Counted from the first letter of the stretch, positions 17,307 through 25,897 are shown. The stretch is DNA of 64,000 nt from Streptomyces fulvoviolaceus (GCF_000718165.1 NZ_JOEY01000005.1:186001-250000); one strand, 5' to 3'. Notes: generated by a model not told the origin, from the letters alone. Program-made: numbers and translations.

Positions 17307-18410
17307 TCAGGTACGCGACGCCGTCCCGCACTGCTCCGCCCCGCCGGCCGGGATGCCCCGGCTGCGGTCGTACGGGTCCGTGGTCGGGCCGGCCGCCGGG
17401 GAGCCGGTGGGCCCGGACGACGGGAACTCCGGGTGCATGTAGCCGTCGTACACACCGCAGGTCGAGTTGCCGACGTCCCGGGAGTACTGGACGACGTTCA
17501 GCCGGCCCTCGGTGGCCACGTAGCGGGTGGCGTCGAGGAGTTCGAAGTCGAGGACGCGGCGCACGATGGTGCGGGTGACCTCGGTCGAGCCGTCGGTGCG
17601 GGCCACTGGATAGACGAAGGTGTAGTCGGCGTGCACGGCCACGCCGTTCTGGTCGCCCTTCTCGAAGGTCATCCGGCCGCGTGTCTTGATCACGTCGCCG
17701 ACCAGGCGTGTTTCGGCGGGGTCGAAGCGGCTGAACATCAGCAGCGGGTCGTAGGTCTTGTTCGGCTTGCGCAGGGCGCGGTTCAGGTCGTCGAACATGT
17801 CCGGTTGCTGCGGGTCGAGGATCGCGAAGGCCTTCTCGGGGCGTTCGCCGCGCAGGGTCTTCGTGTCGAGGTTCGCCGCGACCAGCAGCTTCTTGGTCTG
17901 CTGGAGCGCCAGTTCGACCCGTTCCTTCGACAGCCCGTCCAGGGCCTTCGCCTTCGGTACGACGATCCCGGCCTCGCCGTCGGCCCAGCGCAGCGCCGGG
18001 GAGCCGGCGAACGGGGCGTCGAGCGTGGGGGTTTCGGGGTCCTCGGCGCCCGGGGCCCCGGTCGGGGCCGCGGTCTCGGCCGGGAGCGTGGAGGTCGCGG
18101 TTTCCGGGGTGCTCCCGCCGAAGAGGTCGCCCGGCAGCAGCGACGGCTTCACCGCCACGACGGCCACCGCGGCGGCGACGGCTACGCCGAGGACCGTCCA
18201 CAGCCCCCGGCGGCTCTTCTTCTTCTGCCACGCCGGGCCGGTGCGCCAGCCCTCGGGCAACTCGCCCCGCGCCTCTTTCTTCTTCAGCCGCTCGGTGACC
18301 ATACGGGCGCGCGCGGACGGCTCCTTGGGAGCGGAGCCGCGGATGTCCCGTTCGCTGTCACGGGCGAACTGTTCCCAGACGTCATCAGGAATCTCGGGGT
18401 CTTTTGACAC
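17307..18410 (-). CDS. Single-pass membrane-anchored protein, function unknown
   Basis: The GTG at 18410 gives 367 aa (SKDPEIPDDVWEQFARDSERD); the longer frame adds a tail with no ribosome site. A basic cytoplasmic N-terminus (LKKKEARGELPEGWRTGPAW) precedes one membrane helix (LWTVLGVAVAAAVAVVAV, about residues 75-92). A Pro/Thr-rich linker and an extracytoplasmic domain follow. That domain resembles secreted DUF-type proteins, with PKAKALDGLSKERVELALQQTKKLLVAANLD and YVATEGRLNVVQYSRDVGNSTCGVYDGYM. It is divergent from the LAETG protein gene. Confidence 0.72.
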   Translation of the reverse strand: MSKDPEIPDDVWEQFARDSERDIRGSAPKEPSARARMVTERLKKKEARGELPEGWRTGPAWQKKKSRRGLWTVLGVAVAAAVAVVAVKPSLLPGDLFGGSTPETATSTLPAETAAPTGAPGAEDPETPTLDAPFAGSPALRWADGEAGIVVPKAKALDGLSKERVELALQQTKKLLVAANLDTKTLRGERPEKAFAILDPQQPDMFDDLNRALRKPNKTYDPLLMFSRFDPAETRLVGDVIKTRGRMTFEKGDQNGVAVHADYTFVYPVARTDGSTEVTRTIVRRVLDFELLDATRYVATEGRLNVVQYSRDVGNSTCGVYDGYMHPEFPSSGPTGSPAAGPTTDPYDRSRGIPAGGAEQCGTASRT

Positions 18411-18444
18411 GACGGTCAGTTCTATGGCCTCCGAAAGCCCTTTC

Positions 18445-18459
18445 ACAAGAAGAACTTGT
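18445..18459. promoter_or_regulatory. Short inverted repeat in divergent promoter region
   Basis: ACAAG (18445-18449) and CTTGT (18455-18459) form a 5-bp dyad around GAAGAA. They lie between the divergent starts at 18410 and 18623, in a short AT-rich patch. It is a possible operator or promoter element; nothing more can be said from the sequence. Confidence 0.25.
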
Positions 18460-18622
18460 ATGTGACTCAGCCCACATAAGAATCCCGTGAGTGCGAGCGC
18501 AACCATTCGCAGGTGTCACGGATCAAACCTGACGAACCAAGGGCCCCACCCGCGCCCCCACGCGGAGGTTTCACCCGACGCGTGCTGCGAGTGGCGCAGT
18601 ACACCGACTTTCCGAGGTCTTC

Positions 18623-19654
18623 ATGAAGCTTCGACGTGCGCTGGCCGCTGCGGCCGCGACGGCTGCGATAGCACCACTGGCGCTGTTCGCCGCGCCGACC
18701 GCGTTCGCGGACGAGTCGCCGACGCCGACCGCGTCGGAGACCACTCCGGCCGCCGAGGAGAGCACGCCCGCGGCGGAGGAGAGCACCCCCGCCGCCGAGG
18801 AGTCGACTCCGGCCGCGGAGGAGAGCACGCCGGCCGCGGACGAGAGCACGCCCGCGGCGGAGGAGAGCACCCCCGCCGCCGACGAGAGCACCCCGGCGGC
18901 CGAGGAGAGCACGCCCGCTCCCGCCTCCAGCAGCCCCACCGCCGACGAGAGCGACGAGCCGATCGAGGACTGCCCGGTCGACGAGGACGGCGTCCCGATC
19001 GTCGACATCAGCGAGGTGCTGCACAGCTCGCTGACCGGTCTGCCCGAGAGCGTCGTGGCGGGCAGCGGCTGGACGGACTTCAAGTTCAACGTCAGCAACT
19101 CCAGCGACGACACGATCGAGAACATCACGCCGTTCGTCGGTGTCGGGGCGGTGGACTGGGAGTTCGAGGACGACTACAGCGACCTCGTCACCCTGCAGGT
19201 CAAGCAGGGCGGCAGCTGGGTGGACGTCGCCACCGAGTTCGGTGAGGGCGGTGCGTTCAACGCCTTCGCGCTCGACGGCGGCCGGTCGATCAGCTACGAC
19301 CTGCGCGTGAAGGTCGACCGCGAGGTCCCGAGCGCCGTCGGCATCGCCATCGGCCTGGCCGAGTACTCCGACGACGAGTCCTGCTGGATCTCCGAGGACG
19401 AGAACTACGGCATCTACTTCTTCGAGGTCCTCCCGGCCGGCTCCGACGCGGGCGACCCGAACGACGCGAAGCCCCAGACCGGCGGCAAGGACGCGATCTC
19501 CGACGTCAGCGACGTCGACGTCGACGGTGAGCTCGCCGAGACCGGTGCCGGCTCCGCCCTGCCGGTCCTCGGCCTCGTCGGCGGCTTCGCCGTCGTCGCC
19601 GGTACCGGTGTGGTGTTCGCGATGAAGCGGCGGAAGGCCGGCTCGCACGCCTGA
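18623..19654 (+). CDS. Sortase-anchored surface protein with LAETG motif and TPAAEES repeats
   Basis: This 343-aa exported protein has a signal peptide (MKLRRALAAAAATAAIAPLALF, cleavage after TAFA). It has eight copies of the heptad TPAA(E/D)ES at about residues 41-96, and an acidic Asp/Glu/Ser-rich globular domain with two Cys (EDCPVDED and DESCWISED) that could pair. The C-terminal sorting signal is LAETG at about residue 304, a hydrophobic helix and the basic tail KRRKAGSHA. LAxTG is the preferred motif of Streptomyces class E sortases, so it is probably linked covalently to peptidoglycan, with the repeats as a wall-spanning stalk. Confidence 0.9.
   Translation: MKLRRALAAAAATAAIAPLALFAAPTAFADESPTPTASETTPAAEESTPAAEESTPAAEESTPAAEESTPAADESTPAAEESTPAADESTPAAEESTPAPASSSPTADESDEPIEDCPVDEDGVPIVDISEVLHSSLTGLPESVVAGSGWTDFKFNVSNSSDDTIENITPFVGVGAVDWEFEDDYSDLVTLQVKQGGSWVDVATEFGEGGAFNAFALDGGRSISYDLRVKVDREVPSAVGIAIGLAEYSDDESCWISEDENYGIYFFEVLPAGSDAGDPNDAKPQTGGKDAISDVSDVDVDGELAETGAGSALPVLGLVGGFAVVAGTGVVFAMKRRKAGSHA
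18743..18910 (+). repeat. Eight 21-bp coding repeats (TPAA[ED]ES)
   Basis: Eight in-frame 21-bp units encode Thr-Pro-Ala-Ala-(Glu/Asp)-Glu-Ser. Third positions differ between units (ACTCCGGCCGCC, ACGCCCGCGGCG and ACCCCCGCCGCC all occur). The peptide is therefore conserved more than the DNA, as expected for a selected stalk rather than a fresh slippage product. Confidence 0.85.
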
Positions 19655-19666
19655 GCCATCGGAACA

Positions 19667-19710
19667 CAGAGAAGGACCTGCGCTCGGAGGGGGGTGCAGG
19701 TCCTTCTCTG
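19667..19710 (+). terminator. Perfect 15-bp stem terminator
   Basis: CAGAGAAGGACCTGC (19667-19681) and GCAGGTCCTTCTCTG (19696-19710) flank a 14-nt G-rich loop, 12 nt after the stop of the LAETG protein gene. It could also stop read-through from the convergent GMC oxidoreductase gene. Confidence 0.88.
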
Positions 19711-19722
19711 CGTCTGGCTTCT

Positions 19723-19782
19723 CTTCTACGACGTCTGTCTCTTCTACGACGTCTGTCTGTTCTACGACGCGTGTCTCTTCTA
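19723..19782 (-). repeat. 18-bp tandem repeats carrying successive in-frame stop codons
   Basis: CTTCTACGACGTCTGTCT occurs exactly at 19723-19740 and 19741-19758, with variants at 19759-19776 and 19777 onward. The unit overlaps the 3' end of the GMC gene. Read on the minus strand, every unit ends TCGTAG in the same frame, so four successive TAG codons follow the gene at 18-nt spacing. Confidence 0.85.
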
Positions 19783-21585
19783 CGACTTCGGCGGCACCGT
19801 CGGCATCCCCAGGAACGGCAGCTTCAGCGCGCCGAACGCCTCCGCCGGGACCGCGGGGGCCTTCGGCTCGACCGGGTTCAGGCGTTCGTACGCCGCTCCC
19901 TGCGCCGGACGCCGGTCCTCCTCGCCCTTGTTGGGCCAGTACGACATCGCGCGCTCGGCCTGGGCGGTGATCGTCAGCGAGGGGTTCACTCCGAGGTTCG
20001 CGGAGACCGCGGCGCCGTCGACGACCGAGATGCCGGGGTGGCCGTAGAGGCGGTGGTACGGGTCGATCACGCCGGTCTCGCGGGAGGAGCCGATGGGGCA
20101 GCCGCCGAGGAAGTGGGCGGTGAGGGGGGTGCCCATCAGCTCGCCGACGTTCGAGCCGGCGAAACCGTTGATCTCGGCGGCGATCGCGGACGCGCCCGCC
20201 GAAGCCGCCTTGATCTGCTTGGGGTTGGGGGCGCCGTGGCCCTGGCGGGCCGTGAGCAGGCCCTTTCCGACGCCGTCGGGTTTCAGGTACGTCGTCAGGG
20301 AGTTGTCCAGCGACTGCATCACCAGCCCGATGATGGTCCGCTCCGACCAACGGTGGTTGGAGAGGGAGCGCAGGACCAGGCCCGGGTGGCGGGTCGCGTT
20401 CCGCAGCCAGGCCAGGACGCGGGAGGAGCCCTCGGCGTACGGCACCTGGAGGATCGACAGGCCGCCCATCGAGTTGGAGCCCTTGCCGTAGCGGACCGGC
20501 TCGATGTGGGTGTTCTCGTCCGGGTGGATGGACGAGGTGATGGCGACGCCCTGTGTGAAGTCGACCTTCTGCTCGCCCGTCACCTTGCGGTAGCGGCGGT
20601 TGTTGGTCTGGGCGCCCACCAGCGCCTCGGAGTTGGTGCGGGTGAGTTCGCCCAACCTCTCTGAGATGTACGGGAGTTGCCCGCCCTCCTTCATCCGGTG
20701 CAGGAGGGTCTGGGTGCCGTAGGTGCCGGCGGCGATGACGACCCGGCGGGCCTTGAAGGTCCGTCCCCTCGACTTGCGGCGCGCGTCGGTCGGCAGGGTG
20801 GCTATCGCGTATCCGCCCTGCGAGTCGTCCGTGACCGACACGGCCGTCGTCAGCGGGTGCACGACCGCGCCCGCCTTCTCGGCGAGGTGGAGGTAGTTCT
20901 CGTTGAGGGTGTTCTTCGCGCCGTGACGGCAGCCGGTCATGCACTCGCCGCACTCGGTGCACGCGTTGCGGGCCGGGCCGGCGCCGCCGAAGTAGGGGTC
21001 GTCGACCTGCTCGCCGGGCCTGGCCTTCGCCGCGCCCTCCGCGTCCTCGCCGTCCCCGAAGAACACGCCCACGGGTGCCATGTGGAAGCTGTCGCCTACG
21101 CCCATCCGCTCGGCGGCCCCCTTCAGGTGGACGTCGGACGGGGTCATCGTCGGGTTGAGCCGTACGCCGAGCATGCGGCGGGCCTGGTCGTAGTACGGCT
21201 TCAACTCCTCCTGCCAGTCCGTGATGTCACGCCACTGGGGGTCGTCGAAGAAGGGCTTCGGCGGTACGTAGAGGGTGTTGGCGTAGTTGAGGGAGCCGCC
21301 GCCCACGCCTGCGCCGGCGAGGACCATGACGTTGCCCAGCAGGTGGATGCGCTGGATGCCGTACATGCCGAGTTTCGGCGCCCAGAGGTAGTTCTTCAGG
21401 TCCCAGGAGTTCTTGGGGAGGGACTCGCGGGTGAAGCGGCGGCCGGCTTCCAGGACGCCGACTCGGTAGCCCTTCTCCGTGAGGCGGAGGGCAGTGACGG
21501 ATCCGCCGAACCCTGATCCGACGACGATGACGTCGTAGTCGTACCCGCCCTCGTCCCGGGCCTGGACAGACTTCTCCTGTGACAC
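19780..21585 (-). CDS. GMC-type flavin oxidoreductase (cholesterol oxidase-like)
   Basis: This 601-aa FAD enzyme starts from GTG with GAGGAG 6 nt upstream. The Rossmann motif VIVVGSGFGGSVTALRL is at 19-35 and a second FAD segment is GAGVGGGSLNYANTLY. A Cys cluster C209-x2-C212-x2-C215-x3-C219 (CTECGECMTGC) followed by RHGAKNT recalls 4Fe-4S ferredoxin motifs, as in ChoD-like sequences. C-terminal HFLGGCPIG and the segment GHPGISVVDGAAVSANLGVNPS hold the usual GMC His/Asn region. It is probably co-transcribed with the upstream aldehyde dehydrogenase (28-bp gap), so an alcohol-to-aldehyde-to-acid route is plausible. Confidence 0.9.
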   Translation of the reverse strand: MSQEKSVQARDEGGYDYDVIVVGSGFGGSVTALRLTEKGYRVGVLEAGRRFTRESLPKNSWDLKNYLWAPKLGMYGIQRIHLLGNVMVLAGAGVGGGSLNYANTLYVPPKPFFDDPQWRDITDWQEELKPYYDQARRMLGVRLNPTMTPSDVHLKGAAERMGVGDSFHMAPVGVFFGDGEDAEGAAKARPGEQVDDPYFGGAGPARNACTECGECMTGCRHGAKNTLNENYLHLAEKAGAVVHPLTTAVSVTDDSQGGYAIATLPTDARRKSRGRTFKARRVVIAAGTYGTQTLLHRMKEGGQLPYISERLGELTRTNSEALVGAQTNNRRYRKVTGEQKVDFTQGVAITSSIHPDENTHIEPVRYGKGSNSMGGLSILQVPYAEGSSRVLAWLRNATRHPGLVLRSLSNHRWSERTIIGLVMQSLDNSLTTYLKPDGVGKGLLTARQGHGAPNPKQIKAASAGASAIAAEINGFAGSNVGELMGTPLTAHFLGGCPIGSSRETGVIDPYHRLYGHPGISVVDGAAVSANLGVNPSLTITAQAERAMSYWPNKGEEDRRPAQGAAYERLNPVEPKAPAVPAEAFGALKLPFLGMPTVPPKS

Positions 21586-21613
21586 GTGCTCTCCTCGTTG
21601 AGAACGGGTGTTG

Positions 21614-23227
21614 CTAGCGGAACCGGAATGCCTTCATGACCCGGAGACTGCGGCTCATGAACTGGGCGTACGCCTCGTCGGTCATCCCCAGCGACGGCGC
21701 CATCGGCAGCAGCCGCTGCTGGGCCACCGTCTGGGCCTCCGTGTACTTGAGGATGCCCTCGGAGCCGTGGCGGCGGCCGAGGCCGGAGTCCTTCATGCCG
21801 CCCATCGGGGACTGGACGCTGCCGTATGCGGGGGCGTAGCCCTCGTTGACGTTCACCGTGCCGGTGCGCAGGCGGGAGGCAACCGCGCGACCGCGTCCGG
21901 CGCTCTTGGTCCACACGGACGAATTCAGGCCGTACGCCGTCGAGTTGGCAGCCGCCACCGCCTCGTCGTCGGTCTTGAAGCGGTAGATGGAGACGACCGG
22001 GCCGAAGGTCTCCTCGCCGCACACGGCCATCGGCGTCTCGACGCCCTCGAGGATCGTCGGCTCGAAGAAGTACGGGCCGATGTCCGGGCGGGCGACGCCG
22101 CCGGCGACGACCTTCGCACCCTTGGCCACGGCCTCCTCGACGTGCCGGGTGACCGTCTCCAGCTGCCGCTCCCCCACCAGCGAGCCCATGTCGGCGCCGT
22201 AGGTGAGGGACTTGCCGAGCCGCATCGCCTTGGTGCGGGCGGCGAAGCGCTCGACGAAGGCGTCGGCGATCGACTCGTGGACGTACAACCGCTCGATGGA
22301 GATGCAGAGTTGGCCGGCGGAGGAGAAGCAGGCGCGGACCGCACCCGCGGCCGCCTTCTCGATGTCGGCGTCCTCCAGGACCAACATGGCGTTCTTGCCG
22401 CCGAGTTCGAGGGAGACGCCGACCAGGCGGGCGGCGGCGCCCTGGGCGACCTCGCGGCCGGTGCGGGTGGAGCCGGTGAAGGAGACGTAGTCGGCGTGCT
22501 TGACCACCTCGGGGCCGACGACCGGGCCCTCGCCGAGGACGACCTGGAAGACCTCGGCGGGCAGCCCGGCCTCGATCAGGAGGTCACGGGCCCAGAGCGC
22601 GGTCAGGCAGGTCTCCGTGTCCGGCTTCATGACGACCGCGTTGCCCGCGACGAACGCGGGGAGCGCGTCGCCGACGGACAGCTCCAGGGGGTAGTTCCAG
22701 GGGGCGATCTGGCCGACCACACCGCGCGGGTGGCGCAGCTCGGTGACCTTGGTGAGGGTCGGGATGGCGCCGGTGTGGCGCTTCGGCTTCAGGTAGGAGG
22801 GCGCCTTACGGCCGTAGTGGCGCGCCGCGACGGCGACGGCCTGGACCTCCTCGTGGGCGTGCAGGCGCGCCTTGCCGGTCTCCAGCTGGATGAGGTCGAG
22901 GACCTCGGCCTGGCGGGCCAGGATCAGGTCGTGGAAGCGGAGCAGGACGGCCGCCCGCTGCCGTACGGGCACCTGCTCCCACACGGCCTGCGCCTTGCGG
23001 GCCGCCTCGAAGGCCTTCTCCACGTCCTCCGGCGTCGACTCGGGCAGGTCGGCCAGCTTCTCGCCGGTGTACGGCGTGTGGTTGGCCGTACGGCCGGAGC
23101 CGGTCACGCCCTTGGTGAGCTGGGCGACCAGCTCCGGGGTGACCACATCGGCTGCGGTGCGGGCGCCCTCCGGGGCGGGGGCGAGGGGGTTCGTGCCGGT
23201 CTGGGCCGGGGCCTGCGCGTCCGTCAT
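21614..23227 (-). CDS. gabD: Succinate-semialdehyde dehydrogenase (NADP+)-type aldehyde dehydrogenase
   Basis: This 537-aa enzyme of the aldehyde dehydrogenase superfamily starts at the ATG at 23227. Motifs include PWNYPLELSVGDALPAFVAG (cofactor-binding Asn and Trp), FTGSTRTGREVA, the general-base Glu in VSLELGGKNAM and the nucleophile Cys in SAGQLCIS. C-terminal MGGMKDSGLGRRHGSEGI is normal for the family. The succinate-semialdehyde assignment follows the GabD2-like Streptomyces pattern; other aldehydes are possible. No ribosome site is visible, and a CATACC -10-like hexamer 9 nt upstream would fit a leaderless mRNA. It is the first gene of the operon with the GMC oxidoreductase. Confidence 0.87.
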   Translation of the reverse strand: MTDAQAPAQTGTNPLAPAPEGARTAADVVTPELVAQLTKGVTGSGRTANHTPYTGEKLADLPESTPEDVEKAFEAARKAQAVWEQVPVRQRAAVLLRFHDLILARQAEVLDLIQLETGKARLHAHEEVQAVAVAARHYGRKAPSYLKPKRHTGAIPTLTKVTELRHPRGVVGQIAPWNYPLELSVGDALPAFVAGNAVVMKPDTETCLTALWARDLLIEAGLPAEVFQVVLGEGPVVGPEVVKHADYVSFTGSTRTGREVAQGAAARLVGVSLELGGKNAMLVLEDADIEKAAAGAVRACFSSAGQLCISIERLYVHESIADAFVERFAARTKAMRLGKSLTYGADMGSLVGERQLETVTRHVEEAVAKGAKVVAGGVARPDIGPYFFEPTILEGVETPMAVCGEETFGPVVSIYRFKTDDEAVAAANSTAYGLNSSVWTKSAGRGRAVASRLRTGTVNVNEGYAPAYGSVQSPMGGMKDSGLGRRHGSEGILKYTEAQTVAQQRLLPMAPSLGMTDEAYAQFMSRSLRVMKAFRFR

Positions 23228-23380
23228 GAGGCGCAGGGTATGCCGGAGCGGAGGCTTTGGGTACCCGTCGGTAACGGGCATTCACGGAGTACACACACAC
23301 TGCCAGTGATCGGTGGCAACAAACGCGCTGATCAGGGCGTTGTGCAGGGATGTTCGGGGACGATCACCCCGGTTCCGGCC

Positions 23381-24892
23381 TCATCCGATCTCCAGCCGGC
23401 CTCGGGCGCCCTTGAAGAGCGCGGTGCCCTTCTTCTCGTCCGGAGTGCCCTTCGGCATCTGCACGTCCAGCTGGTACATACGGTCGTCGTCGGTGCGGAC
23501 GACCAGACGCATCACCCGGACCGGTTCCTCGCCGTGCGGGTCGTAGGTGACGTCGGAGAGGACCGCCTCCTGGCCGTGGAAGGAGGTCGCGGTGTACTGG
23601 CCGCCGGTCCGCTCGTGCCCTTCCCTGCCGATGGCGGTTTCCTTCGCCGCGGCCATCGGGGAGGCGGGGGCCTTGTCCCACTCGGTGAACTGGACCGACA
23701 GGGTGCGGTTGTCGCTGTAGACGGACATGACGCGGTCGTCGCCGGCCTCGCCGATCTCGTAGAGCAGCAGGTAGCGGGAGGGAAGGGTGAGGACGGCGTC
23801 CATGCCCTGCGTCCGGTGAGCCACCCAGCCGTCCTTCCGCGCGGTGGTCCCGGTCGCCCCGCTCGTTCCGTCGGCGAAGGAGGTCCCGAGCCAGATGCCG
23901 CCGGCGAGCAGGATGCCGAGGGGGGCTACGGCCATGCGGAGGAGGGTGCGGCGGGCAGGTGGTGCTTTTTCGGCTTGCGGTACGGCGTCTTCCGGGGCGC
24001 TCGCCTCGGGCTCGGGCTCCGGTCCCGGCTCCGGCTCCGGTTCGGGCCGTCTCTCCCCCGCCACCCCCTCCAGAACCCGGGCGACCTCCTCCGGCTCCGG
24101 CCGCTCCTCCGGATCCTTCGCCAACAGACCCTGTATCAGCGGCCCGAGCGCTCCGGCGTGCTCCGGTTCGGGTGGATCCGCGGCGAGGATCGCGGCGAGC
24201 GTGGCGTGCGGTGTCGTACGGCGGAAAGGAGACCGTCCGTCGACGGCGGCATGGAGCAGTACGCCCAGGGACCACAGGTCGGACGCCGGCCCGGCGCCCG
24301 TGCCGGACATGCGCTCGGGGGCCACGAACTCCAGGGAGCCGACGAACTCCCCGCTGGCGGTGAGGGATTCCTCGCCCTGGACGTGGGCGATGCCGAAGTC
24401 GGTGAGGACGACGCGGCCGTGCGGGCCGAGCAGGACGTTGGCGGGCTTCACGTCACGGTGCACGATGCCGACGGAGTGGGCGGCACGCAGGGCACCGAGG
24501 ACGGCCAGGCCTATGCGGGCGGCCTCGGCAGGCGGGAGGGGGCCTCTGCGTATCGCCTCGTGCAGTGACTCGCCGCGGATCAACTCCATGACGATCCACG
24601 GGAGTCCGTCCTCCTCCTCGACGACCACGTCGTGGATGGAGACGGCGGCGGGATGGTCGACACGGGCGGCGGCACGGGCCTCGCGGTAGAGCCGGTGCGC
24701 GGCCCGCCGATGACTCTCGTCCTCGGGGTCACCGGGCAACCGCGGCTGCTTGACGGCGACTTCGCGCTCCACGAGCTCGTCGCGGGCCCGCCAGACGGTG
24801 CCCATCCCGCCGGAGCCTATGCGCTCGACGAGGCGGTAGCGCCCGCCGAGCAGGACCCCGCTGGGGTCTGTGCCGCCCCCGTCGTTGCTCAT
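23381..24892 (-). CDS. Transmembrane Ser/Thr protein kinase (K1)
   Basis: This 503-aa PknB-type kinase keeps all catalytic features: Gly loop IGSGGMG, Lys48 (VAVKQ), HRD with Asp147, DFG with Asp165 and APE-like APER. A Glu-Pro repeat linker (PEPEPEPGPEPEPE) leads to one membrane helix (APLGILLAGGIWLG). The extracytoplasmic domain of ~150 aa starts near MDAVLTLPSRY. It sits 6 nt behind the MBL hydrolase gene, so the two are one operon. This kinase is separated from the other five by 3.8 kb but is clearly of the same subfamily. Confidence 0.95.
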   Translation of the reverse strand: MSNDGGGTDPSGVLLGGRYRLVERIGSGGMGTVWRARDELVEREVAVKQPRLPGDPEDESHRRAAHRLYREARAAARVDHPAAVSIHDVVVEEEDGLPWIVMELIRGESLHEAIRRGPLPPAEAARIGLAVLGALRAAHSVGIVHRDVKPANVLLGPHGRVVLTDFGIAHVQGEESLTASGEFVGSLEFVAPERMSGTGAGPASDLWSLGVLLHAAVDGRSPFRRTTPHATLAAILAADPPEPEHAGALGPLIQGLLAKDPEERPEPEEVARVLEGVAGERRPEPEPEPGPEPEPEASAPEDAVPQAEKAPPARRTLLRMAVAPLGILLAGGIWLGTSFADGTSGATGTTARKDGWVAHRTQGMDAVLTLPSRYLLLYEIGEAGDDRVMSVYSDNRTLSVQFTEWDKAPASPMAAAKETAIGREGHERTGGQYTATSFHGQEAVLSDVTYDPHGEEPVRVMRLVVRTDDDRMYQLDVQMPKGTPDEKKGTALFKGARGRLEIG

Positions 24893-24898
24893 GCCCCA

Positions 24899-25843
24899 TC
24901 AGTACCGTGCGGGACGCCCACTTGTCGACGCCGGTCCCGACCGACCCGCCCACCGCCCGAGGGCGAACGTGCCGTTCTCCCGGCGCACCTCCACGCCCCC
25001 CGCGCCGCCGAAGTGCGCCGGAATCACCAACTCGCCCTGGTCTATGGCCCGTTCAAGCACGCGGCGCCGGCTCGCCACCGCCTGTCGTGGGTCCAGGCAG
25101 AAGCAGCTGCTGCACTCGGGGTGGAGGACCTGCACCGGGCTGTGCAGCAAGTCCCCGACGAATACGGCCCGTTCACCGCGGGAGGCGACGCGCAGCACGG
25201 CGGAGCCCGGGGTGTGCCCGGGGGCGGACTCCAGGGTCAGGTGGTCGTCGATGCGGTGCTCCCCGTCCCACAGCGTGGCCGATCCGGCCCGGTGCACGGG
25301 CGCGACGCTGTCCTCGTAGGTGAGGCGGTCGTCCGGCCGTACGCCACCGCCGTATCCGCCCGCGGGGCCGAAGTGGGCGTCGTCGGCGGCCGGGAGGAGG
25401 TAGCGGGCGTTCGGGAAGGTCGGCGCCCACTCGCCGTCGACATCATGGGTGTTCCAGCCGACGTGGTCCGCGTGGATATGGGTGTTGACGACGACGTCGA
25501 CGTCCTCCGGGCGCACCCCGACCCGCTCCAGCCGGCCGGGGAGGTCGCCCTGCCGCCGGTGGAACAGGGGGTTGGAGGGCCGCTCGCGTCCGTTGCCCAC
25601 GCCCGTGTCGACCAGTACGGTCCGTCCGGCGCTGCGCACCACCCAGGTCTGCAGCGCGGCCACGACGTGGTCGCTGTCGGGCTCCCAGTGGTCCGGCACC
25701 AGCTCCTCGCGCCGGCCCTGCCACACCTCGGGGCCGCAGCCCGGGACAAGGACACGGGTGGGCGCGAACGGGCCCTGCCACTCGACGACACGGACGATCT
25801 CGACGTCACCGATCACCAGACTCTGCACGTTCTCATCAGCCAT
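24899..25843 (-). CDS. MBL-fold metallo-hydrolase
   Basis: This 314-aa cytoplasmic protein has the metallo-beta-lactamase motif HIHADHVGW (His122, His124, Asp126, His127), further ligand His residues in SAPGHTPGSA, the Asp in VFVGDLLHSP and the late His in VIPAHFGG. Together these form a complete two-metal site. AHL lactonase-, glyoxalase- or aryl-ester-type activities are possible; the substrate is unknown. The stop lies 6 nt from the start of kinase K1, suggesting co-expression. It is divergent from the AraC regulator, which may control it. Confidence 0.88.
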   Translation of the reverse strand: MADENVQSLVIGDVEIVRVVEWQGPFAPTRVLVPGCGPEVWQGRREELVPDHWEPDSDHVVAALQTWVVRSAGRTVLVDTGVGNGRERPSNPLFHRRQGDLPGRLERVGVRPEDVDVVVNTHIHADHVGWNTHDVDGEWAPTFPNARYLLPAADDAHFGPAGGYGGGVRPDDRLTYEDSVAPVHRAGSATLWDGEHRIDDHLTLESAPGHTPGSAVLRVASRGERAVFVGDLLHSPVQVLHPECSSCFCLDPRQAVASRRRVLERAIDQGELVIPAHFGGAGGVEVRRENGTFALGRWAGRSGPASTSGRPARY

Positions 25844-25866
25844 GGTCGGGACTCTAGGAGCGCGGG

Positions 25867-25897
25867 GATGAGTGCTTCGATGCTCCAGTCACTCATC
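25867..25897. promoter_or_regulatory. Candidate operator: 8-bp inverted repeat
   Basis: GATGAGTG (25867-25874) and CACTCATC (25890-25897) form a perfect dyad with 15-nt spacing in the 85-bp gap between the divergent MBL and AraC genes. The position suits autoregulation and control of the MBL-kinase operon by the AraC protein. This is inference. Confidence 0.45.

Noticed and set aside
18743..18910. Regular 21-bp repeats as a CRISPR array
   Set aside because: The units are contiguous, in frame and encode TPAA(E/D)ES; there are no spacers.
19723..19782. 18-bp repeats as a short CRISPR or integration site
   Set aside because: The units are adjacent with no spacers and no tRNA or integrase is nearby; slippage is simpler.
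18467..20962. Very long (831-codon) leftward open frame across 18.5-21.0 kb
   Set aside because: It overlaps the LAETG gene and most of the GMC gene, is rich in Arg/Gly/Pro with no recognisable fold, and lacks a ribosome site; it is a shadow of high-GC coding DNA.
21608..24568. 986-codon rightward frame opposite the aldehyde dehydrogenase and K1
   Set aside because: Same reasons: antisense shadow without domains or ribosome site.
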